Shown here piece by piece: positions 8,928 through 14,876 of a DNA stretch of 38,534 nucleotides. This DNA comes from Bryobacterales bacterium (lineage in GTDB: Bacteria > Acidobacteriota > Terriglobia > Bryobacterales > Bryobacteraceae): NCBI GenBank assembly GCA_019261985.1, contig JAFAQY010000120.1, forward strand, positions 1-38,534, read 5' to 3'. The first letter of the stretch is position 1, and each line of letters opens with the position of its first letter. The notes beneath the pieces were generated by a model. It searched no databases. It was not told where the DNA came from and worked only from the letters and a program-made list of their open reading frames with translations. Made by a program: the position numbers and the translations under genes.

Positions 8928-9731
8928 ATGCGCGCGCACTGGGCGGCATGCGCCGCCTTACTCTTCGGCAGCGGCTTGAACGCTCAGGTTCAGTACGCGA
9001 CGGGTCAGGATGTGGCTCCCGTTTATGAAGGGTGGCAGCGTAACCAGGACGGCAGCTACAGCATGGTGTTCGGGTATCTGAACCGCAACTACGAGGAAGA
9101 GGTTGATATTCCGCTCGGTGCTAATAACAGCGTCAGCATTGGCGCGGAGGTGTTCGGGGACAAGGGGCAGCCGACGCATTTCTATCCGCGGCGGCAGCGG
9201 TTTCTATTCAAGGTCGTCGTGCCGAGAGATTGGGACCCGAAACAGAAGGTGATATGGACGCTGGTTTCTCGCGGACACACGAACCAGGCGAAGGGTTGGC
9301 TGCAGCCGGAGTGGGAGCTCAGCGACGACGTCATCGTGGAGAACATGGGCGGGGGCGTGCCGGACCCGGATAACAAGGCTCCGGTCCTCACCGTGGCCCC
9401 TGTTGCGAACAGTTCGATATCCAAACCCGTGAGTTTAACCGCCAGCGCTACGGATGACGGTCTTCCGAAACCATACCGCCGCAGCAACTCGAACCCCGAC
9501 CGCGATTCCCAGCCGCGCCGTCCGCGAGGCGTGCAGATTAAGTGGATTCAGTACCGAGGGCCGGCGAAGGTAGTATTCGAACCGGATTCTAGCGCGGTGG
9601 TGTACGGAGAGCCCGTCACGCTTAATACGAAGGCTCGGTTTAGCGCGCCCGGCACGTATGTACTGCGCGCGACGGCTAGTGACGGGCAATTGTATACGTC
9701 ACAGGATGTGACGATTACCATTACTCAGTAA
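8928..9731 (+). CDS. Exported hypothetical protein, partner of the copper monooxygenase-like gene
   Basis: Function not recognised. The 267 residues begin with a signal peptide (MRAHWAACAALLFGSGLNAQ). A beta-rich N-terminal half (VAPVYEGWQRNQDGSYSMVFGYLNRNYEEEVDIPLG) is followed by a C-terminal region with an Ig- or PKD-like pattern: PGTYVLRATASDGQ, then TSQDVTITITQ as the final strand. A polar, probably disordered linker (YRRSNSNPDRDSQPRRPRG) sits between them. It begins 3 bp after the monooxygenase-like gene. I recall this pairing in related Acidobacteria, suggesting an accessory or substrate-presenting role, but that is inference. No catalytic residues stand out. Confidence 0.75.
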   Translation: MRAHWAACAALLFGSGLNAQVQYATGQDVAPVYEGWQRNQDGSYSMVFGYLNRNYEEEVDIPLGANNSVSIGAEVFGDKGQPTHFYPRRQRFLFKVVVPRDWDPKQKVIWTLVSRGHTNQAKGWLQPEWELSDDVIVENMGGGVPDPDNKAPVLTVAPVANSSISKPVSLTASATDDGLPKPYRRSNSNPDRDSQPRRPRGVQIKWIQYRGPAKVVFEPDSSAVVYGEPVTLNTKARFSAPGTYVLRATASDGQLYTSQDVTITITQ

Positions 9732-9732
9732 T

Positions 9733-9768
9733 GCGCGGTTGGCAACCGCGCGCCGGATGGCATCCGGC
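9733..9768. repeat. Intergenic hairpin repeat, inverted copy
   Basis: Two back-to-back hairpins, GCGCGGTT-GGC-AACCGCGC (9733-9751) and GCCGGAT-GGC-ATCCGGC (9752-9768), followed by CCCCAC. This block is the reverse complement of the first two hairpins of the copies at 35834 and 37548. It lies between the convergent ends of two genes, so it could also work as a bidirectional 3' structure. Confidence 0.75.
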
Positions 9769-9782
9769 CCCACAAGAAAGAC

Positions 9783-10724
9783 TTAACTGCCGGATCTCCA
9801 GCGGCGTGCTAGGGCGGGAATGATCGCGCCTCCCACATTTGCCAGGTTTGCATCCGGTAATGGCGGCCGTTCCGCACGCGGATCGATCGCGCGAAGTACG
9901 GATCCTGCAAATCTTCGAAACGCGCGCCATTTTTCAGAAGCGGAGAAGTGCGGCTGCCCGCCGCTGGCATGCACAAGCATTACCGTTACATCGTCCTCCG
10001 AAAGGTTTTCGGGATATCGCTCGCCGATTTCTTTTAGAAGAGAGTTTATAAATTGCGCGGGCGGAGGGTCGCCTAACAGCCGGACAATGCGCAGCAGGCC
10101 GGCCTCGCCCAGCATCTCGCCGTCGGCATCGCTGGATTCGATCAGCGCATCGCTGTAGCTGAGCAGGCAATCGCCCGGCGCAAGCTCCACATCGAACTGC
10201 TGGTAATCGGCAATGGGGAGAATACCCAACGGCAGGTTACCCCAGGCGGTTTCGCCCAGCAGATCCCACTCGCGCTTCTGCGAGGAGTATAAAAGCGGCC
10301 GCGGATGGCCGGCATTGCACACCATCAGCCGGCGAGTCGGATTAAAAAAGGTGGTGACAACAGCGGTGGCGAAAACGCCGGCGCGAGACAGGCCCGCGAA
10401 CTGCTGATTTAGCAACCGCACGAACTCGGCTTGATCAAGGCGGTTCACAAACCGCCGCATTAATGTTCGAAGATCCGCCGCGGCTGCCGCCGCAGATTTT
10501 CCGTGGCCCGCGACATCGGCCAGTAGTAAGCGATTGATGCGGCCGGTGGCGCAGCTGGAGGCGTAGTACACGTCACCGCCGCTGTGTGCGCCGCCGAACG
10601 GTTTGCTATACACCCAGGCTTCGAGTCCGCCGAACGTAACACCTTGGGCGGTAAGCTGGCTGCCGCCCCAAACCTCCATGCACTGCATGTGTTGCGCCGG
10701 CTGGCCGCTTACCGGAGAGGACAC
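9783..10724 (-). CDS. SpoIIE/PP2C-type serine phosphatase
   Basis: A stand-alone PP2C-family phosphatase of the SpoIIE/RsbU type. Such enzymes dephosphorylate Ser/Thr phosphoproteins, often anti-sigma-factor antagonists, in the cytoplasm. Metal-binding and core motifs are present: SGGDVYY, LADVAGHGKS, CNAGHPRP, PLGI, YSDALIES and EDDVTVMLV. There is no sensor domain (PAS, GAF, TM) and no antagonist or kinase gene next to it, so its partner is unknown. The GTG at 10724 opens the frame; the methionines 12 and 15 residues later (MQCMEVWGG) are attractive alternative starts because the conserved part begins there. It follows the MBL-fold gene by 3 bp on the same strand, suggesting one transcript. 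The C-terminal ~60 residues are basic and not recognised. Confidence 0.85.
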   Translation of the reverse strand: MSSPVSGQPAQHMQCMEVWGGSQLTAQGVTFGGLEAWVYSKPFGGAHSGGDVYYASSCATGRINRLLLADVAGHGKSAAAAAADLRTLMRRFVNRLDQAEFVRLLNQQFAGLSRAGVFATAVVTTFFNPTRRLMVCNAGHPRPLLYSSQKREWDLLGETAWGNLPLGILPIADYQQFDVELAPGDCLLSYSDALIESSDADGEMLGEAGLLRIVRLLGDPPPAQFINSLLKEIGERYPENLSEDDVTVMLVHASGGQPHFSASEKWRAFRRFAGSVLRAIDPRAERPPLPDANLANVGGAIIPALARRWRSGS

Positions 10725-10727
10725 TAG

Positions 10728-11609
10728 CTACTTCTTCGTCAGTTCGTCGTAGAGGCCGCCGTAGAACGCCGCGTTAAACATCCAGCCCAGATCGTCGGTC
10801 TTTACCTGGGACGCGAGCGTATCTCGCGTCGCCCCGGCTTTGATGGCATCGGATGCGCGGCTCACCAGAGTTGCGAATTTATCCCGGAACGCTTTAACTT
10901 CGGCGCGCGTTTTCGGTTCGCCGCGGCCGGGGATCGCGATCTCGAAATCCAGCTTCAGGACGCCATCCAGAATCTGTGTCCATTCCACGGCACTCCCGCC
11001 ATTCGCGAAATCGACGATGGGATTGGCATCGGTGATCTGATCGCTGACCATCACTACCTTCAGATCCGGGAAATAGACCATGGTGTCATCCCCCGTGTGG
11101 CCGCGACCATATGAATGCGCTTCGACCGTGGCTCCGCCGAACTTTAACGTGTAATCTTTCGCGAACGTTTGCGTCGGCCGGCCGGGGATGTCCTTGGTGC
11201 GCGGATCGCTGGCCATGTGGGTTTTGAGCGCGTCCAGCGCGATTACTGTTGCGCCCGCATCAATGAACTTCTGGTTCGTGCCAACATGGTCGGGATGGTG
11301 ATGCGTATTGAAAACGTACTTCACCGGAAGGTTCGATACCGACCGGATTTCCTCCATGACGCGGTTATAGTTCTCGTCCCCGGGGTTCTTCGTGTCCACT
11401 ACGATCAAGCCTTCCGGTGTGACGCGGATCAACGTGTTGGCGCCGCCGCCGGTGATCATGTAAAGGTCCGGCTTAAGCTGCCGGATTTTTTCGACGGTTT
11501 GGCCGGCCTTCGGACCGCCGCGTCCGGCAGGCGGACCTTGCGCCAGCAAGGCTGTCGCGGTCAGAGTTAACCCCACCGCCAAAGTGGCGCTCAACGTTGT
11601 ACGTACCAT
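10728..11609 (-). CDS. Exported metallo-beta-lactamase-fold hydrolase
   Basis: A secreted or periplasmic MBL-superfamily hydrolase of unknown substrate; it need not be an antibiotic-degrading enzyme. A signal peptide covers residues 1-23 (ending ALLAQG). The metal motif H103-x-H105-x-D107-H108 (NTHHHPDH), H171 (GRGHTGDD) and D190 (VSDQI) are all there. The last ligand of the fold, normally His in a PGHG-type turn, is Arg229 here (IPGRGEP), so the second metal site is incomplete by sequence. A strong ribosome-binding site (AAGGAG) precedes the ATG. The gene starts 19 bp after the end of the broken YcnI-like gene and is followed at 3 bp by the phosphatase gene, so the three probably formed one operon. 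Confidence 0.87.
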   Translation of the reverse strand: MVRTTLSATLAVGLTLTATALLAQGPPAGRGGPKAGQTVEKIRQLKPDLYMITGGGANTLIRVTPEGLIVVDTKNPGDENYNRVMEEIRSVSNLPVKYVFNTHHHPDHVGTNQKFIDAGATVIALDALKTHMASDPRTKDIPGRPTQTFAKDYTLKFGGATVEAHSYGRGHTGDDTMVYFPDLKVVMVSDQITDANPIVDFANGGSAVEWTQILDGVLKLDFEIAIPGRGEPKTRAEVKAFRDKFATLVSRASDAIKAGATRDTLASQVKTDDLGWMFNAAFYGGLYDELTKK

Positions 11610-11628
11610 AAATTCTCCTTCAAACGGG

Positions 11629-12075
11629 CTATTTTAGCGTAACGACCGGGGATGGAAGCCGCGAGCCCACGGGGCCGGTGAACTCTTCCTTCGAGCCGTC
11701 TTCATAAAACTGGACGAATTTCCAAACCAATTCCTTTCCTTGTCCCTCTTTCGGGTTCAGGCCCAACATTCCGAACTCGACAAACTCATACGGCGCAATT
11801 TTCCCGAGCTAGGTTGCTCCGGTGATTTTGCCTTTGTCGTTTTTCTTGAAATCGATTTTCCAGCCCGGCTTGAATTCGAAATCGTAGACATTCAATTCAG
11901 GCGGGAACTCGCCTTCGACGCGGATCGTGGCCACCTGTTTTTCGTTCGGCACGCGCATGGTGTATTTCTCCCGGGCGCCGAATGTGGACTCAGTTGGATA
12001 GATTCTGATGTGAGCAAGCAGAGCGGGGACGCAGACTATTCCGATGCCGGTTGCCAGTAGCAGACGTGTGCGCAT
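11629..12075 (-). pseudogene. YcnI-like (DUF1775) copper-binding protein gene with in-frame amber codon
   Basis: From a good start (ATG at 12075, GAGGAGG 5 bp upstream) the frame encodes a signal peptide and a YcnI-like domain. It then meets TAG at 11811-11809 (codon 89), and continues in the same frame without another stop to TAG at 11631-11629. The downstream part (KIAPYEFVEFGM, GKELVWKFVQFYEDGS, SPVVTLK) is clearly the rest of the domain. In this family the segment reads T-W-x-G..., so the TAG sits where Trp is expected and a single TGG-to-TAG change explains it. The likely signal cleavage LLA|HIRI would leave an N-terminal His, the copper ligand known in YcnI. Full length would be 148 residues. 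It could be a true pseudogene, a base-call error, or a readthrough codon. The first 88 codons alone would lose the C-terminal half. Confidence 0.8.
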
Positions 12076-12185
12076 GGGGACCTCCTCAAAAGAATCGCGC
12101 ACAATGCTACGATGCCTGCGCGCTCGTAGTCTATCGACCTAGGCTATCGCAAAATCGGGCCGCGTGTGGAGTGATTCAAGCTATA

Positions 12186-12223
12186 GGCGGGCTGAAGCCC
12201 GCCGCAGGCTTAAAGCCCGCCCC
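12186..12223. repeat. GC-rich hairpin downstream of recA
   Basis: Perfect 8-bp arms GGCGGGCT / AGCCCGCC (12186-12203) are followed by a second weaker stem (ggctt/aagcc near 12207-12218) and CCGCCCCAC. It lies in the 183-bp gap between the YcnI-like gene start and the recA end. It may serve as the recA 3' structure; no long T-tract is seen. It is similar in style to, but not the same sequence as, the TTGGCAA hairpins. Confidence 0.5.
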
Positions 12224-12258
12224 ACCGCGGCTGTATGCCAGGTTTCTGCAATCAGATA

Positions 12259-13311
12259 CTATGCGGTTTTAGCGGCGGCGGCTCGTGCGGGTTCGCTGGC
12301 GGCCGGCTTGGCGGCGGCCAGTCCGAGCTTTTCGCGCACCGCGGTATCGATGCGGTCGCGAATATCGGCATGTTCCTTGAGGAATACGCGGGCGGTCTCG
12401 CGGCCCTGGCCGAGGCGCTCGCCGCTGAAGCTGAACCATGAGCCGGACTTCTCGATGATGGCGTGTTCTACTCCCAGGTCGAGTAGATCGCCTTCGCGGG
12501 AGATTCCTTCGCCATACAGAATGTCGACTTCGGCTTCGCGGAACGGGGAGGCCACTTTATTCTTCACGACTTTGATGCGCGTGCGGTTGCCGGTTACGGT
12601 CTCGCCGTCCTTCAAAGCCGAGATGCGCCGCACCTCAATCCGCACGGAGGAATAAAACTTCAGCGCCCGGCCTCCGGTGGTGGTTTCGGGATTCCCGAAC
12701 ATGACGCCGATCTTTTCGCGAACCTGATTGATAAAGATCATGCAGGCATTCGCGCGCGAAACAGCGCCGGTGATTTTCCGCAATGCCTGAGACATCAGGC
12801 GCGCGTGCAGGCCCATGAAGCTATCGCCCATCTCGCCTTCGAGTTCGGCCTTCGGCACTAATGCGGCGACGGAATCGACGACGACGACATCGATTGCGCC
12901 GGAGGCGATGAGCGCACTGGTGATCTCAAGCGCTTGCTCGCCGTAATCGGGTTGCGACACGAGCAGACTATCGATATCCACTCCCAATTTGCGGGCATAT
13001 ACGGGATCCAGAGCGTGCTCGGCATCCACAAATGCCGCGGTGCCTCCCACCGCCTGCGCCTCGGCGATGACTTGAAGCGCGAGCGTGGTTTTGCCGGAGG
13101 ATTCCGGGCCGAAGATCTCGATAACGCGGCCGCGTGGGAAACCTCCAACGCCCAGAGCGGCATCGAGCGAAATGGAACCGGTCGGGATCACAGTCACCGC
13201 CTGGGCGTTGCGGGACCCTAGTTGCAGGACGGAGCCTTTGCCGAACTGCTTCTCCATCTGCAGTAGCGTCTGTTGGATGAGTTTGCTGCGATCGGGTGTC
13301 GGAGGTTGCAC
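12259..13311 (-). CDS. recA: Recombinase RecA
   Basis: RecA forms filaments on single-stranded DNA, drives homologous strand exchange and triggers LexA autocleavage. All core parts are visible in 350 residues: Walker A GPESSGKT (68-75), Walker B VVVVDS (to residue 147), the L1 region [10 protein letters not shown], the L2 loop around [11 protein letters not shown], and the Ala/Lys-rich C-terminal tail. The frame opens with GTG at 13311, without an obvious ribosome-binding site; the N-terminal residues fit the family ([20 protein letters not shown]). The gene stands alone (no recX or cinA next to it). An inverted repeat 42-57 bp upstream may be its operator. Confidence 0.98.
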   Translation of the reverse strand: MQPPTPDRSKLIQQTLLQMEKQFGKGSVLQLGSRNAQAVTVIPTGSISLDAALGVGGFPRGRVIEIFGPESSGKTTLALQVIAEAQAVGGTAAFVDAEHALDPVYARKLGVDIDSLLVSQPDYGEQALEITSALIASGAIDVVVVDSVAALVPKAELEGEMGDSFMGLHARLMSQALRKITGAVSRANACMIFINQVREKIGVMFGNPETTTGGRALKFYSSVRIEVRRISALKDGETVTGNRTRIKVVKNKVASPFREAEVDILYGEGISREGDLLDLGVEHAIIEKSGSWFSFSGERLGQGRETARVFLKEHADIRDRIDTAVREKLGLAAAKPAASEPARAAAAKTA

Positions 13312-13352
13312 GTGAATTGGTGCGCGGTGGGGGGAGAAAATCTCACTTTATT

Positions 13353-13368
13353 TACACGCTTACGTGTA
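13353..13368. promoter_or_regulatory. Inverted repeat upstream of recA, candidate operator
   Basis: Perfect dyad TACACG-CTTA-CGTGTA, 42-57 bp upstream of the recA start. A symmetric site with a 4-bp spacer at this place could be an SOS (LexA) box of this lineage, but it matches neither the E. coli (CTGT-N8-ACAG) nor the Bacillus consensus. It could also belong to the decayed PIN gene that starts 15 bp away on the other strand. No convincing -35/-10 pair was found. Confidence 0.35.
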
Positions 13369-13382
13369 CAAGGGCGGCGATA

Positions 13383-13490
13383 ATGCGCCCCACGTTCTTC
13401 GATACCAATATTCTGGTGTACACCGGTGCGTCGTCCGCAGCCAAACAGAAGCACGCCGTGAACATGCTCAATCCGTTCACGGAGGGAGCA
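13383..13490 (+). pseudogene. N-terminal remnant of a PIN-domain toxin
   Basis: The ATG at 13383 opens MRPTFFDTNILVYTGAS, the canonical PIN-domain beginning with the first catalytic Asp (FFDTN). A helix KQKHAVNML follows, and recognisable similarity ends about 30 residues in; the frame runs out at 13514. PIN toxins are normally about 130 residues, so three quarters are missing, including the other acidic residues. The end of the remnant abuts the 3' end of the vapC-like pseudogene on the opposite strand, as if a deletion or insertion joined the two. No antitoxin gene precedes it; recA does. Confidence 0.6.
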
Positions 13491-13494
13491 TCGT

Positions 13495-13875
13495 TTACCA
13501 GATGGCCCGGGTGAAGTAACTGCGAATTCGCTCGTCGCGCGTGACCAACACGGCATCTCGAGCCTTCGCGTTTGCGACGATCAGACGATCGAACGGGTCA
13601 CGGCCCCAGTTTTCCGCAAGCGCAAATTGAGCGACTACGCGAAACGGCAGGGCACAGATCCGAACTCCGAGTTCGTCGTTAAGCAAGGCCATCACCTTCG
13701 ATGCGCGAGGTGTAAGCCGGCCGATTTCACGTAAGAATTCCAGTTCCAGCATGGATGCCGGCGAAGCGAACAAGTCGCCGCTTTCAATCGCCTGTTTTGC
13801 GGGAAGGCTCAGCTTGTCCGGTTAGAGGCGGTATAGGCGAACGAGGACGTGCGTATCCAGGTAAGTCGGCCGCAT
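13495..13875 (-). pseudogene. VapC-type PIN toxin gene with in-frame ochre codon
   Basis: From ATG at 13875 the frame reads MRPTYLDTHVLVRLYRL, then TAA (13824-13822, codon 18), then continues in frame through PDKLSLPAKQAI, a helical middle (MLELEFLREIGRL) and the acidic C-terminal PIN motif DPFDRLIVANAKARDAVLVTRDERI to TAA at 13495. Both ends of the domain are therefore present: first Asp in YLDTH, third Asp in DPFDR. The stop sits where related proteins have an acidic or polar residue; a GAA-to-TAA change would do. It starts 2 bp after the antitoxin gene, the normal TA order. An internal start after the stop would lack the first catalytic Asp, so the ribonuclease is probably inactive. Confidence 0.78.
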
Positions 13876-13877
13876 GC

Positions 13878-14102
13878 TTACTTGAGCTCGGACCAGTTTG
13901 CGGACCAGTCCATACCCGCGATCTGGTCAGGATCGCCGCGGAAGCCCGTCCGCTTTCGTAGCCGGGATAGCTTCGACACAGGCCTGTCCGCGATGATCCG
14001 CACGATTTTTCCCTTACGAAGAACTTCGACGGGGACCCCAGTCGCAATCGCCTCGTCAAGGATTTTATATACGTTTTGACGCAGCTTGGAGGCCGTAATC
14101 AC
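13878..14102 (-). CDS. Phd/YefM-type antitoxin
   Basis: A 74-residue protein of the type that binds its own promoter and neutralises a PIN toxin. The N-terminal part ITASKLRQNVYKILDEAIATGVPVEVLRKGKIVRII is the DNA-binding/dimerisation fold; the C-terminal part, with DWSANWSELK, would be the toxin-wrapping tail. The GTG at 14102 is the best start; longer readings enter the preceding gene and lose similarity. The stop is 2 bp before the vapC-like pseudogene, so this is the intact half of a type II TA pair whose toxin is broken. Confidence 0.8.
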   Translation of the reverse strand: MITASKLRQNVYKILDEAIATGVPVEVLRKGKIVRIIADRPVSKLSRLRKRTGFRGDPDQIAGMDWSANWSELK

Positions 14103-14124
14103 GACTTCAAGGTTATCAGGCTCC

Positions 14125-14487
14125 CTACAACAAACCCTCTTCCTGCAATCCCTGAACAAGCTCTTCCCCGGCATTCTTCGGATACCCGAAATCCCAAAAC
14201 GGATCCCCAGGCGCGCTTTCCCAAACGCGGCGGTCCGTGGCGATTAACAGCCGTTTTAGACGCTCATCCAGTGCGTTTAACTCGGGATCGTCTTCCGCTT
14301 GCGCAAGCCGAAGGATGGCGCGAATGTCGAGATCGTTGCGATAATCCTCCAGACCTAGCGAATAGCCGCGCTCGACCTGTTCGATGAATTCGCGCCAGCG
14401 GCGGATCAGGCCGGCGCGGCCTTCGCGGACAATGTGCTCGGGGTAGCCGTTTTCGGACAAGTAATGCTGGATTTCGGCGTCCGTCAA
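14125..14487 (-). CDS. Small acidic protein, candidate immunity protein to the upstream secreted nuclease
   Basis: A 120-residue, acidic, helix-rich cytoplasmic protein without signal peptide (EIQHYLSENGYPEHIVREGRAGLI, YSLGLEDYRNDLDIRAIL). No enzymatic motif is visible and I do not recognise a named family. Its TTG start overlaps the TGA stop of the upstream gene by 4 bp (TTGA), which suggests tight translational coupling. The upstream gene encodes a signal-peptide protein with a BECR-type toxin domain, so an inhibitor role like that of barstar for barnase fits size, charge and position. This is inference; the protein could act independently. Confidence 0.6.
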   Translation of the reverse strand: MTDAEIQHYLSENGYPEHIVREGRAGLIRRWREFIEQVERGYSLGLEDYRNDLDIRAILRLAQAEDDPELNALDERLKRLLIATDRRVWESAPGDPFWDFGYPKNAGEELVQGLQEEGLL

Positions 14488-14846
14488 TCCGGCCTCTTCG
14501 CCTGCCTGTGGAAATAGCGTTCGCCGTCGTTGGGAATGAAGAACGTGCGGATGGTCCCGTCGGCGTTATAGGCGCCGAAAGAGCCGGTGCGCCGGTCGAA
14601 GCGAGTGATTATGCCGCCCGGTTTGATTGCTTCCAGGATGGGGCCGCCGGCTGGAGCATCGCGCAGTTCCTGGGCCAGATGCAGGTACTGCTGCGGCGTA
14701 ACGTTTCCAAACTCGCGCCCGTGCTTTTCGAAATGCTCCTCGAACTGCCGTTGTGAGCGAAATCCGGGGCCGGCCGCGAACACCAACAATGCGGCAATTG
14801 CTAAACCGCACCACAGGCGCGCGAGCTTCCGCATAGCCGATCTCAT
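14484..14846 (-). CDS. Candidate secreted BECR-type ribonuclease toxin
   Basis: A 120-residue protein. A signal peptide (hydrophobic stretch LWCGLAIAALLVFAAGPGF) is followed by a ~85-residue domain: FEEHFEKHGREFGNVTPQQY, LAQELRDAPAGGPILEAI, TRFDRRTGSFGAYNADGTIR, TFFIPNDGERYFHRQ. The combination EKHG-x-EFG, R-x-D-x-x-T-x-x-F-G, DGTIRTFF-P and the final aromatic segment is what I know from C-terminal toxin domains of polymorphic/CDI toxins with the barnase-EndoU-colicin-RelE (BECR) fold. Here it is not attached to a large carrier but has its own Sec signal, as in barnase. The ATG at 14834 is an alternative start. It is divergent from ptrB (30 bp gap) and coupled to a small acidic gene. Nuclease activity is predicted, not shown. 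Confidence 0.58.
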   Translation of the reverse strand: MRSAMRKLARLWCGLAIAALLVFAAGPGFRSQRQFEEHFEKHGREFGNVTPQQYLHLAQELRDAPAGGPILEAIKPGGIITRFDRRTGSFGAYNADGTIRTFFIPNDGERYFHRQAKRPD

Positions 14847-14876
14847 TGTAGCCGCTAGAATAAGAGCGTCGCTCCC

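Noticed and set aside
11809-12102. Treating the 97-codon YcnI-like frame as a complete small protein
   Set aside because: The same frame continues with recognisable domain sequence after the amber codon, so it is an interrupted gene.
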